From: Salinicoccus kekensis
GTDB taxonomy: Bacteria > Bacillota > Bacilli > Staphylococcales > Salinicoccaceae
NCBI RefSeq assembly: GCF_900220995.1
Contig: NZ_OBQF01000004.1
Coordinates: 186,001-250,000 of the forward strand
Direction of reading: 5' to 3'
Length of the DNA: 64,000 nucleotides
Both the position numbers and the translations under genes were made by a program. Under the pieces are notes generated by a model. It was not told the origin of the DNA, searched no databases, and worked only from the letters and a program-made list of their open reading frames with translations. Shown here piece by piece: positions 20,038 to 27,572 of the stretch; position 1 is the stretch's first letter; each line of letters starts with the position of its first letter.

Positions 20038-20505
20038 TCACTCCTCGGTGTATAGGATGACGTCGATAATGTTCAACAAAATTTTCGCCCTGAGCTGATC
20101 CCTGTACGGCAGTTCGATCATCAGCGACTCCCTGTCGAGGGCCGCATTGATGATTTTGCCTTCCTTCAATGTGATCACTTTGTTTTCATACATGGACTGG
20201 ACGATATGCTGTGCATTCCGCTGGCTTAACCCGGTGCCTATCATCTGTTTTAAACGGGCAAGATATTCCGCTTTTGAATGTGTTTCGACTTTGGTGATCC
20301 GGATATATCCACCACCGCCACGTTTACTCTCTACAAGGTATCCGTGCTCATTGGTGAACCTCGTTTTTATGACATAGTTCAATTGAGATGGGACACAGTC
20401 GAATTTTTCAGCAATAGATGCACGCTTGATTTCAACGGCTTCGCCGTCGGAATCTGCAAGTAATTCCTTCAAATATTCTTCAATGATATCCGACATATTA
20501 CGCAT
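20038..20505 (-). CDS. ctsR: Transcriptional repressor CtsR
   Basis: 155 residues. The winged HTH includes RASIAEKFDCVPSQLNYVI, and the wing carries the diagnostic tetraglycine RGGGGYIRI that senses heat. It represses class III heat-shock genes by binding GGTCAAA direct repeats; a perfect operator lies in its own promoter. The ATG at 20505 is 5 bases behind GAGGTG. Confidence 0.97.
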   Translation of the reverse strand: MRNMSDIIEEYLKELLADSDGEAVEIKRASIAEKFDCVPSQLNYVIKTRFTNEHGYLVESKRGGGGYIRITKVETHSKAEYLARLKQMIGTGLSQRNAQHIVQSMYENKVITLKEGKIINAALDRESLMIELPYRDQLRAKILLNIIDVILYTEE

Positions 20506-20517
20506 GCAATCACCTCT

Positions 20518-20565
20518 TTTGACCTTCTTTGACTAAAGTATACAGCCTGCGATATATTTTGGCAA
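20518..20565 (-). promoter_or_regulatory. ctsR promoter with CtsR operator
   Basis: On the minus strand -35 TTGCCA (20560-20565), a 17-base spacer and -10 TATACT (20537-20542). Directly after the -10, AGTCAAA-GAA-GGTCAAA (20518-20534) is a perfect tandem-heptad CtsR box overlapping the predicted transcription start, so repression by blocking initiation is expected. Confidence 0.93.
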
Positions 20566-20601
20566 ATTTCCTGTTCAAAAAATAAAGTCTTTCTTTATTT
20601 T

Positions 20602-20615
20602 TGCAAACGTTTGCA
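20602..20615 (+). promoter_or_regulatory. cre-like palindrome in the nupC promoter
   Basis: TGCAAACGTTTGCA is a perfect 14-bp palindrome fitting the CcpA cre pattern (TGNAANCGNNNNCA) and also LacI-family operators in general. It ends 1 base before a -10 TATAAT (20617-20622), so binding should block transcription toward the nucleoside transporter gene. Confidence 0.65.
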
Positions 20616-20721
20616 TTATAATGATTCGGTATCGCGTTTCAGCCTTTTATACTTTATAATGAAAAGCGAGACAGCATATACATATTTTACATCATATATT
20701 TTTATTTTGGAGGATTTTATC

Positions 20722-21933
20722 ATGAGTATTGTAATGGGGATAGTCGGCCTGCTGTTCGTAATGTTACTCGCCTGGCTTGCAAGCAGCAACCGTAAGCTTG
20801 CGCTCAGGAAGTGGAAGAACATCCTGCTTCTGATTGCACTCCAGATCCTTTTCGCATTTCTTTTACTGAATACGACATGGGGTCAGACATTCATCGGATG
20901 GCTTGCCGCAGCCTTCGATCATCTGCTCGGCTTTGCCCGTGAAGGCGGATTGTTCGTCTTCGGCGACTTGATGACGGATGACGCAGGAGATCCGGTCAAC
21001 GTATTCCTCTTTAATGTACTGGTTCCGATCATCTTCATATCGGCGATCATCGGCATCCTTTCCTACACCAGGATCCTGCCGCTCATCATCAAAGGCCTCG
21101 GTATCCTGTTGACGAGGATCACGGGACTGCCTTACATCGAGTCCTACAACGGTGCGGCTTCAATGATGCTCGGTCAGTCGGAAGTCTTCGTATCACTCAA
21201 GAACCAGCTGCCGAGGATGACGACCCCGCGGCTCTATACACTCGCAGCACAGGCGATGAGTTCCATCTCGCTCTCAATCGTAGGCGCCTTCTTCACGATG
21301 CTTGAACCGCAGTTCGTATTGATTGCGATTGTACTGAACCTGTTCGGCATCTATGTCATCGTACATATCATCAACCCTTACGAAGAGGAGATCGTTGATG
21401 ACGGTGCTGAAATCTCCACCAAGCCGGAAGCGGGCAAGTCGTTCTTCCAGGTGCTTGGCGACTATATCATCGATGGTGGTAAAATCGTCCTGATCGTCGG
21501 CGCGATGCTGATCGGTTTCATCGCCCTGATCAATCTGCTCAATGAGCTGTTCCTGCTCATACCGGGATCGAACTTTACGTTCCAGGATATCCTCGGCTAC
21601 ATCTTCATGCCAATTGCGTTCCTGATCGGGATTCCATGGGAGGACGCCCAGATTGCGGGAAGCCTCATGGCGACCAAGCTGATCACCAACGAATTCGTTG
21701 CGATCGTGGAATTCCAGCCTATCGCTGAAGAAGTTTCAAGGAAAACACAGGCGATGCTTTCAGTATTCATGATCTCATTTGCCAACTTCGGCAGCATCGG
21801 CATCATCGCAGGCTCCGTCAAAGGTCTCCACAGCGAAAGCGGGGACAAGGTGGCAAGATTCGGCCTGAAGCTCGTATACGGCGCGACACTCGTCAGCCTA
21901 CTTACAGCGGCTGTCGTCGGCTTCTTCTTTTAA
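20722..21933 (+). CDS. nupC: Concentrative nucleoside transporter (NupC/CNT family)
   Basis: 403 residues from the ATG at 20722 (MSIVMGIVGLLF), 8 bases after GGAGG. Multiple membrane helices; the CNT signature PYIESYNGAASMMLGQSEVFVSLKNQ spans the substrate and cation site, and the second half has TNEFVAIVEFQ and FANFGSIGIIAGS. It imports nucleosides with protons or sodium. In S. aureus a nupC homologue sits in the same slot next to ctsR. The promoter carries a cre-like site. Confidence 0.93.
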   Translation: MSIVMGIVGLLFVMLLAWLASSNRKLALRKWKNILLLIALQILFAFLLLNTTWGQTFIGWLAAAFDHLLGFAREGGLFVFGDLMTDDAGDPVNVFLFNVLVPIIFISAIIGILSYTRILPLIIKGLGILLTRITGLPYIESYNGAASMMLGQSEVFVSLKNQLPRMTTPRLYTLAAQAMSSISLSIVGAFFTMLEPQFVLIAIVLNLFGIYVIVHIINPYEEEIVDDGAEISTKPEAGKSFFQVLGDYIIDGGKIVLIVGAMLIGFIALINLLNELFLLIPGSNFTFQDILGYIFMPIAFLIGIPWEDAQIAGSLMATKLITNEFVAIVEFQPIAEEVSRKTQAMLSVFMISFANFGSIGIIAGSVKGLHSESGDKVARFGLKLVYGATLVSLLTAAVVGFFF

Positions 21934-21944
21934 TTGATGAATCA

Positions 21945-21977
21945 AAAAAGAACGTCCGGGATTCGGACGTTCTTTTT
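21945..21977. terminator. Terminator between nupC and a small minus-strand gene
   Basis: AAAGAACGTCCG and CGGACGTTCTTT form a 12-bp stem with a 5-base loop. T runs lie on both sides (AAAAAAG before, TTCTTTTTCT after), so it can act in both directions. Confidence 0.85.
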
Positions 21978-21998
21978 CTGCACTGATTTAAAATATAT

Positions 21999-22187
21999 TC
22001 AAGACGCGATGATGGTGAATATGCCCATCAGAATGATGGTGATGACGGCGAAAGCGATGAAATATTTTATGTAGCGCTGCCTGTGCTTTTTGAAATAGCC
22101 GCCGAACTGCAGGATGGAAAGCATCCCGCTGATGAGGAAGCCGGATATTGAGATGATGAGCAAAGTATACATGATTTCCAAAAGCAT
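21999..22187 (-). CDS. Small two-helix membrane protein, unknown function
   Basis: 62 residues, not recognised. Two hydrophobic segments (about 5-28 and 42-61) flank a short basic loop FKKHRQRYIKY, so both ends likely face outward. The ATG at 22187 is 9 bases behind GGGGG. It sits between the shared nupC terminator and the promoter of the guanidinium exporter, transcribed away from it. Coding is supported by the ribosome binding site, the hydrophobic pattern and the shared terminator; function is unknown. Confidence 0.6.
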   Translation of the reverse strand: MLLEIMYTLLIISISGFLISGMLSILQFGGYFKKHRQRYIKYFIAFAVITIILMGIFTIIAS

Positions 22188-22272
22188 GGTTGTGTCCCCC
22201 AGTATGATTCATAGAATCATTGTACAGGAAATCCCGGAGGGCGGCACTGATAATCTGAGGGAAGCTCATGGT

Positions 22273-22301
22273 TTGAAAGAAGCAATTCCGTGTGCTAACA
22301 T
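22273..22301 (+). promoter_or_regulatory. Promoter of the guanidine riboswitch-gdnCD unit
   Basis: TTGAAA (22273-22278), a 17-base spacer and TAACAT (22296-22301), placing the start just upstream of the conserved riboswitch core. Confidence 0.6.
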
Positions 22302-22312
22302 ATGATTGAATA

Positions 22313-22437
22313 TAGTGGAGAGAGTTCACTAGGGTTCCGCAGCACCGCTGGACTGGACCGAGAGTGAACCCATGGCAGAGGCCGTGACACGGAGGGATAA
22401 AAGCCTGGGAGATTTAAATATCTCCCAGGCTTTTTTT
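22313..22437 (+). promoter_or_regulatory. Guanidine-I riboswitch (ykkC RNA) with terminator
   Basis: The conserved ykkC blocks are present in order: CTAGGGTTCCG (22329-22339), GGACTGGACCGAGAG (22350-22364) and ACACGGAGGGATAAAAGCC (22387-22405), flowing into a terminator hairpin AGCCTGGGAGA/TCTCCCAGGCT with seven T residues (22402-22437). Guanidinium binding should prevent termination and turn on the exporter genes immediately downstream, which are the expected partners for this RNA class. Confidence 0.95.
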
Positions 22438-22464
22438 ATTTAATGATCGAAAGGATTTGAATTT

Positions 22465-22800
22465 ATGAACTGGATCAAAATCATCATCGCTTCGATTTTT
22501 GAAGTCGGCTGGGTCATCGGCCTGAACCATGCCGACAACTGGTGGCAGTGGGTGCTGACCCTGATTGCGATTTATATCAGCTTCTACCTGCTGATCGTCG
22601 CTTCCATGGAGCTGCCGGTCGGCACATCCTATGCGGTGTTCGTCGGACTCGGCGCGACCGGTGTCGCAATCACCGATTTCCTGTTGTTCGGGCAGCCGTT
22701 TACAGTCTGGAACCTCGTATTCATCGCAGTGCTGCTCGCAGGCGTCATCGGCCTGAAGATGGTCACATCGGAAGAACGCATTGAGGAGGCGGAAAAATAA
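22465..22800 (+). CDS. gdnC: Guanidinium exporter subunit, SMR family (YkkC/GdnC)
   Basis: 111 residues, four membrane helices, small multidrug resistance fold. The essential Glu13 lies in IFEVGWVIGL in helix 1. Length and pairing match B. subtilis YkkC (112 aa), one half of a paired SMR exporter. It overlaps the next gene by one base (TAATG) and lies directly behind a guanidine-I riboswitch, which makes guanidinium the likely substrate. Confidence 0.92.
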   Translation: MNWIKIIIASIFEVGWVIGLNHADNWWQWVLTLIAIYISFYLLIVASMELPVGTSYAVFVGLGATGVAITDFLLFGQPFTVWNLVFIAVLLAGVIGLKMVTSEERIEEAEK

Positions 22801-23114
22801 TGGCCTGGATACTTTTGATACTGGCGGGCATCTTTGAAATGCTCGGCGTCAACGCAATAAACGTCTATACGCATAAAAGGACGAAACTCGCACTCTTCGG
22901 CATAATCAGCCTCTTTGGCATCAGTTTCATCTCCCTGTCACTCGCGATGAATGAGATCGCCATGAGCACCGCCTATGCGGTATGGACGGGAATCGGTGCA
23001 GCAGGCGGCGCGATACTCGGCATGCTGTTTTATAACGAGCCGAAAAACTTTCCGAGGATCTTCTTCATCGCCCTCATCATCGGCAGTGCCGTCGGGCTGA
23101 AGGCGATCAGCTGA
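22800..23114 (+). CDS. gdnD: Guanidinium exporter subunit, SMR family (YkkD/GdnD)
   Basis: 104 residues, four membrane helices; Glu13 in IFEMLGVNAINV is the conserved SMR proton/substrate site. The YSTAYAVWTGIGAAGGA-like stretch (MSTAYAVWTGIGAAGGAILG) is typical of the family. It is translationally coupled to gdnC and probably forms an antiparallel heterodimer with it. Followed by a terminator. Confidence 0.92.
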   Translation: MAWILLILAGIFEMLGVNAINVYTHKRTKLALFGIISLFGISFISLSLAMNEIAMSTAYAVWTGIGAAGGAILGMLFYNEPKNFPRIFFIALIIGSAVGLKAIS

Positions 23115-23121
23115 TATGTAG

Positions 23122-23150
23122 CCCGCACAACAGTGCGGGTTTTTATTTTG
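23122..23150 (+). terminator. Terminator of gdnCD
   Basis: CCCGCAC and GTGCGGG form a stem with loop AACA, followed by TTTTTATTTT. Confidence 0.9.
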
Positions 23151-23627
23151 TCAACGCCCCAGCTTCTCCCTCACCTTTTTCTCCAGAGTCTGGAAGGCTT
23201 CTTCGTCCATTTCCTTCAGTTCCCCGGTTTCGGCGATATGTTTTAAATTTTCGATCTGGAAATACCAGCCCGTGAAATCTTTGACGATGCCTTTGAATGC
23301 GAGAGGCATCCTTTCCTCGAATGTCACCCTGACATTGTCTTCGTCGATGTCATGCACTTCAAGACTGACGTCCCCCGGGTCCCATGTGAACATCAACCGT
23401 CTCGGTTCAGCATAATCCAGTATATATAAGTGATCATGTGTTCCGTCACCCTTTTCAAAAAACAATTTCTCGGGTCTCGGTTCATCTTCGAATGTCAATT
23501 CGGGAAACCATTTTTTACTGCCTTCCGTCGTGCCGAAAAAGTAGAATATGTCCTCTGTCGTCGCGTTGATGTCGATTTCAAGTTTCTGATATGCATTGTA
23601 TTCGTTGGTGCTGTACTCGGTATTCAT
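23151..23627 (-). CDS. SRPBCC / AHSA1-type ligand-binding protein
   Basis: 158 residues from the ATG at 23627, 9 bases after AAGGGGG (an earlier ATG at 23636 has no spacing). The pattern EIDINATTEDIFYFFGTTEGSKKWFPE, then PRRLMFTWDPG and VRVTFEERMPLAF, ending in a long helix GWYFQIENLKHIAE, is that of the Bet v 1/START-like AHSA1 family, which binds hydrophobic ligands or Hsp90-like partners. The specific function is unknown. It is convergent with gdnD and monocistronic. Confidence 0.8.
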   Translation of the reverse strand: MNTEYSTNEYNAYQKLEIDINATTEDIFYFFGTTEGSKKWFPELTFEDEPRPEKLFFEKGDGTHDHLYILDYAEPRRLMFTWDPGDVSLEVHDIDEDNVRVTFEERMPLAFKGIVKDFTGWYFQIENLKHIAETGELKEMDEEAFQTLEKKVREKLGR

Positions 23628-23693
23628 TGTGTTCATCCCCCTTGTATTTAATTATATTAGGCATACTCCAAGTATACCAAACTTCCTGAAAAT

Positions 23694-23722
23694 TAAAAAA
23701 GCACAGGGATGATTTCCTGTGC
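23694..23722 (-). terminator. Terminator after the LLM flavoenzyme gene
   Basis: GCACAGG and CCTGTGC form a stem; on the minus strand it is followed by TTTTTTAATTTTC. Confidence 0.85.
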
Positions 23723-23740
23723 CGGCAGTGATTTATTCTG

Positions 23741-24733
23741 TTACAAAAGTTCTTTTGCGAGCAGCCTGTATACATCCAGCCGCTTCTCCTGGGAATGCGG
23801 GATGCTGCATATCATCGCCTCTTCAAAACCGTACATCTCCTGCTCTTCCTTCAGCTGTTCCGCGACTTCTTTGGCGGAGCCGACCAGATGAAGCTTACGC
23901 CCCTCCCGAATGGCCATCTTATCCATTTCACTGAGTGGATAGTTCTGCGCCTCTTCCGGTGTCATCGTCTGGGTGATCCGGCCCTGCTGCATCATGAGCC
24001 TTGAAATGTCATACGGCAGCGCCTCGTATTCCGCTTCTTCGCGCGTCTCGGCCACTGTCGCCATATAGGATACATTGATCGCCGGCTTTTCCATCAGCGC
24101 CGACGGCTTGAACCGATTCTTGTAGAGATCAAGTATATCCTTTGAAAGTTCCCCGTTGAAGAACTGCGCGAATGAATATCCCGCCCCCATCTCGGCAGTT
24201 GCGATTGCACTGTTGCCGGTCGACCCGAGCATCCAAGCCTCAGGCCTTACGACATCTGCCGGGTATGCGGGTACCGAGCCGTACAGGCGGCCTTCCGGCA
24301 CCTCATCATTCAGCAGCTGCATCGCGATCCGGAATTTTTCGTAGAGGTCATCCACTTTCGGCTGTCCGCCCTGTGCGAGTGCATACATCGCGAAGTGATC
24401 GCCACCCGGCGCGCGCCCTGCACCGAAATCGATCCGTCCCGGTGAAAACGCACTGAGCGTCTTGAACACTTCGGCAAGCTTTAATGGCGAGTAATGCATC
24501 ATCATGACCCCGCCCGTACCGATCCGGATATTTTCTGTTTTCGCAGCAAGTCGTGCCGCCGTGATTTCCGGCGCCGAGCTCACATGTGATTTGGTGCCGT
24601 GGTGTTCAGCCATCCACATGCGGTGATATCCGAGTTCATCCGCAAGCACCGCAAGCTCCTCGGCTTTTATGAGTGCATCCGCCGACTTGTTCCCCATCGT
24701 GACCGGAGCCTGATCCAATACGCTTAATTTCAT
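23741..24733 (-). CDS. Luciferase-like (LLM class) flavin-dependent oxidoreductase
   Basis: 330 residues from the ATG at 24733, 7 bases after AAAGGATG. The bacterial-luciferase TIM barrel is shown by LSVLDQAPV, ADELGYHRMWMAEHHG, NIRIGTGGVMMMHYSPLKLAEVFKTL and PGRIDFGAGRAPGG. This is the MsnO8-like group 1 branch, common in Firmicutes and of unknown substrate. It is divergent from a sulfonate/taurine-type ABC importer, so a role in organosulfur breakdown is possible but not shown; it is not of the SsuD branch. Confidence 0.88.
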   Translation of the reverse strand: MKLSVLDQAPVTMGNKSADALIKAEELAVLADELGYHRMWMAEHHGTKSHVSSAPEITAARLAAKTENIRIGTGGVMMMHYSPLKLAEVFKTLSAFSPGRIDFGAGRAPGGDHFAMYALAQGGQPKVDDLYEKFRIAMQLLNDEVPEGRLYGSVPAYPADVVRPEAWMLGSTGNSAIATAEMGAGYSFAQFFNGELSKDILDLYKNRFKPSALMEKPAINVSYMATVAETREEAEYEALPYDISRLMMQQGRITQTMTPEEAQNYPLSEMDKMAIREGRKLHLVGSAKEVAEQLKEEQEMYGFEEAMICSIPHSQEKRLDVYRLLAKELL

Positions 24734-24851
24734 TTGAAGCCATCCTTTCAACTTTCCATCAGTTATTTTCCAAATTAGAAATAATATTATCAGCTGCCTG
24801 CCCCCCGTTCAATTTTACTGCCTGAAATAAAGTTCTGCCTCACTCTTCATA

Positions 24852-24920
24852 CAATAGGAATATCAGACATGCGTCAAATTATATTGACTTACTAGGATAT
24901 TATGGTTATTATTCCTATTG
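24852..24920 (+). promoter_or_regulatory. Promoter of the ABC importer with flanking 11-bp inverted repeat
   Basis: TTGACT (24884-24889), a 17-base spacer and TATTAT (24907-24912). An exact 11-bp inverted repeat, CAATAGGAATA (24852-24862) and TATTCCTATTG (24910-24920), brackets it, the right arm overlapping the -10. This looks like a two-site operator that could loop or cooperatively block the promoter. The regulator is unknown; a sulfur regulator such as CymR is one possibility. Confidence 0.7.
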
Positions 24921-24953
24921 TATTGGTATGACTTTTTAGTGAGGTGAACGGAC

Positions 24954-25796
24954 TTGAAAGTGGAATTGAAAGATGTACATAAAGAATTTAAAAAAGGTGA
25001 CGGTCAGAAACTCCATGTGCTGGACGACATCAACTTCAATATTGAAGAAGGAGAGTTCGTCTCCCTCCTCGGACCTTCCGGCTGCGGGAAGTCGACGATC
25101 TTAAAATTGATTGCAGGGCTGGACAAAGCGACATCCGGGGACGTCCGCGTCAATGGTGAGCAGGTGACGAAGCCCGGCACGGACCGGATCGTCGTATTCC
25201 AGGAAGGCGGCTTGTTCCCCTGGATGACCGTGAAGCAGAACGTCACTTACGGACTGAACCTGAAGAAGATGTCCAAGGCCGAAGTGGAACAAAAAGCGGT
25301 CGAGGGTCTGCAGATGGTGCATCTCGGCAATTTTGCCGATGCCTACCCGCATGAGTTATCCGGGGGCATGAAACAGCGGGTGGCCATTGCGCGCGCCCTC
25401 GTGATGGATCCGGAAGTCCTGCTGATGGATGAGCCCTTTGCGGCCCTCGATGAACAGACAAGGCTCGTACTGCACAAGGAGCTTCAGAATATATGGCGGA
25501 AGACCGGCAACACGATCTTATTCATCACCCACAATATCCGTGAGGCGCTGACTTTATCGGACCGCGTACTTCTGATGAGCACGCGTCCCGGAAAGATAAA
25601 GGAATCCTTCACCGTCCGGGCTGCACGCCCGAGGGATCCGGCCGACAGTGTGATCGTCGATCTCGAAAAACGTGTGATGACGGAGCTTGAAATTGAAATG
25701 GAAAAAGTGTTGAAGGAGGAGTTTGGTGATGACTACAGTCTTAAGACGGATCATCTTCGTAGCGGTGATCATCGGGATATGGGAAGTAATATCTAA
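24954..25796 (+). CDS. ssuB: ABC transporter ATPase, nitrate/sulfonate/taurine family
   Basis: 280 residues from a TTG at 24954, 7 bases after GAGGTG. Walker A GPSGCGKST (40-48), Q-loop FQEGGLFPW (82-90), signature LSGGM (135-139), Walker B LLMDEP (156-161) and H-loop ITHNIREA. The FPWMTV sequence is typical of SsuB/TauB/NrtD. It energises uptake through the permease encoded next, with which it overlaps by 68 bp; the C-terminal 40 residues are therefore encoded in the overlap. Substrate is not determined by sequence. Confidence 0.88.
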   Translation: MKVELKDVHKEFKKGDGQKLHVLDDINFNIEEGEFVSLLGPSGCGKSTILKLIAGLDKATSGDVRVNGEQVTKPGTDRIVVFQEGGLFPWMTVKQNVTYGLNLKKMSKAEVEQKAVEGLQMVHLGNFADAYPHELSGGMKQRVAIARALVMDPEVLLMDEPFAALDEQTRLVLHKELQNIWRKTGNTILFITHNIREALTLSDRVLLMSTRPGKIKESFTVRAARPRDPADSVIVDLEKRVMTELEIEMEKVLKEEFGDDYSLKTDHLRSGDHRDMGSNI

Positions 25797-26508
25797 ACTC
25801 GGATTCTTCCCGACATTCATGTTCCCTCCGATAATCATCCCGAATGAACCGGGCGGTGTCACGGTGATCGGCACATTGATCGGCAGCATCCTTTCCGGTC
25901 AGATCCTCACCGCAACAGGTACAACGCTTGCAAGACTGCTTGTAGGCTTCACGATCGCCGTCGTGCTCGGCCTGACTTTCGGATTCCTGATCGCCCGGTA
26001 TAAGTGGGTCGACGACACCCTCGGATTCTTTGTGACTGCACTGCAGTCCATACCGAGCATCGTATGGTTCCCACTTGCGATCGTATGGTTCGGCCTTGGG
26101 AACGCGGCAATATTGTTCATCGTCGCCATCGGGGCGACATGGACGATGACGGTGAACTCGAGTGCAGGTTTCAAAAATGTGCCGTCGATTTACTTGAACG
26201 CGGCAAAGACGCTCGGATCCTCAGGTTCACACCTGGTCAGGACGGTCGTCATCCCCGCCTCCATCCCGCACATCATATCCGGCCTCCGGGTCGCGTGGGC
26301 CTTCGCATGGCGGGCAATCATGGCGGGTGAACTGCTCGGTTCGACTGGCGGCCTCGGCTACCTGCTCGACCTCGGACGTTCAATCCAGGCGATGGACCTT
26401 GTACTCTCCATCATGATCGTCATCGGCATCATCGGGACGATCATAGACAACCAGGTGTTCCTGCGCATGGAACGTGCAGTGGCGCGCCGATACGGCCAGA
26501 CAGTCTAA
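25729..26508 (+). CDS. ssuC: ABC transporter permease, nitrate/sulfonate/taurine family
   Basis: 259 residues from the ATG at 25729, which follows AAGGAGGAG by 7 bases inside the ssuB-like gene. About six membrane helices; the EAA-type cytoplasmic loop is NAAKTLGSSGSHLVRTVVIP with ASIPHIISGLRVAWAFAWR, the BPD_transp_1 signature of SsuC/TauC proteins. It forms the membrane channel with the neighbouring ATPase and lipoprotein. Confidence 0.88.
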   Translation: MTTVLRRIIFVAVIIGIWEVISKLGFFPTFMFPPIIIPNEPGGVTVIGTLIGSILSGQILTATGTTLARLLVGFTIAVVLGLTFGFLIARYKWVDDTLGFFVTALQSIPSIVWFPLAIVWFGLGNAAILFIVAIGATWTMTVNSSAGFKNVPSIYLNAAKTLGSSGSHLVRTVVIPASIPHIISGLRVAWAFAWRAIMAGELLGSTGGLGYLLDLGRSIQAMDLVLSIMIVIGIIGTIIDNQVFLRMERAVARRYGQTV

Positions 26509-26530
26509 ATGAAAATCAGGAGGATATAAA

Positions 26531-27523
26531 ATGAAAAAATTCATATTGGGCATCATCGCATTATCTTTGGCAGTCGTTGCAGGCTGTGGCGGTGCAGAAG
26601 AACCAGCTGAAGAAGTGAGGATCGGCTATTTCCCGAACCTGACCCACATCTCGACAGTCGTCGCACTCCAGAATGGTTACTTTGAAGAAGAATTCGGTGA
26701 GGATATCGCAATTGACACCATGACTTTCCCGAACGGCAGTGCTTTCATGGAGGCCATGTCAACCGATGAATTCGACATCGGCACGGTCGGCCCGTCACCT
26801 GCCACAACGACTTACATGAGAAATCCGGCACACTCCATCATTGCCGGTGCGGTCAACGGCGGTGCAGTACTTGCCACGGCTGAAGGATCCGGCATTGATT
26901 CTGTCGAGGATCTGGACGGCAAAAATGTCGCAGTCCCGACCATCGGATCCACACAGGACATCATGCTGAGGAAAGCCCTCCATGAAGTCGGCCTCGACAT
27001 CGATGATTCCGGCGGGACGGTGAGCCTGAACCCTCAGGCGCCTGCAGACACTTCAACTTTATTCCTGCAGGGTGATGTGGACGCGGCAGCAACCCAGGAA
27101 CCTTGGGGGGTTTTCCTTGAAAATCAGGCGAATGCAGACATCCTTCTGGATGAAGATGAATTCGGCTGGGGCGAAGATTCGACGATGACCGTGGTGACGG
27201 CAAGAGATGCGTTCACCGAAACGAATCCTGAGCTCACTGAAGCCTATTTGAGGGCGCACGTAAGAGCAATCGAGTTCATAAATGAAAATACCGAGGAAGC
27301 AGTCGGCATCTTTGTGGATCACATCACAGAGGTGACCGGCAGTGAACTGAGTGAGGAAGAGACGCTTGAAGCAAGCGACAGGCTGTATCCGACCCACGAG
27401 ATAGACGAAGAGGTTCTCCAGGAAATGGCGACGATCAGCTTTGAAGCGGATTACATTTCAAGCGATGATATCGAGGGTCTGATTAATACAGAATTTATCG
27501 ATAACGTGACATCAGAGGAATAA
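26531..27523 (+). CDS. ssuA: ABC transporter substrate-binding lipoprotein, SsuA/TauA type
   Basis: 330 residues. A lipoprotein signal peptide ends in the lipobox VAGC (Cys at about 19), then an acidic linker and a periplasmic-binding-protein type 2 fold: VRIGYFPNLTHISTVVALQNG, GTVGPSPATTTYM and DLDGKNVAVPTIGSTQDIMLR are typical of the NMT1/SsuA family for sulfonates, taurine, nitrate or thiamine precursors. Very acidic, in keeping with a halotolerant host. It closes the three-gene operon and has a terminator. The ligand is unknown. Confidence 0.88.
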   Translation: MKKFILGIIALSLAVVAGCGGAEEPAEEVRIGYFPNLTHISTVVALQNGYFEEEFGEDIAIDTMTFPNGSAFMEAMSTDEFDIGTVGPSPATTTYMRNPAHSIIAGAVNGGAVLATAEGSGIDSVEDLDGKNVAVPTIGSTQDIMLRKALHEVGLDIDDSGGTVSLNPQAPADTSTLFLQGDVDAAATQEPWGVFLENQANADILLDEDEFGWGEDSTMTVVTARDAFTETNPELTEAYLRAHVRAIEFINENTEEAVGIFVDHITEVTGSELSEEETLEASDRLYPTHEIDEEVLQEMATISFEADYISSDDIEGLINTEFIDNVTSEE

Positions 27524-27539
27524 AAAGAAGCATAGCAAG

Positions 27540-27570
27540 GAGGCCAGGACAAATGTCCTGGCCTTTTCTG
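27540..27570 (+). terminator. Terminator of the ABC importer operon
   Basis: GGCCAGGAC and GTCCTGGCC form a 9-bp stem with loop AAAT, followed by TTTTCTGT. Confidence 0.9.
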
Positions 27571-27572
27571 TG

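Noticed and set aside
21988-22329. 113-codon minus-strand frame overlapping the 62-residue membrane protein
   Set aside because: It starts inside the riboswitch promoter region, lacks a ribosome binding site and is rich in His/Arg from out-of-frame reading; the 62-codon frame fits better.
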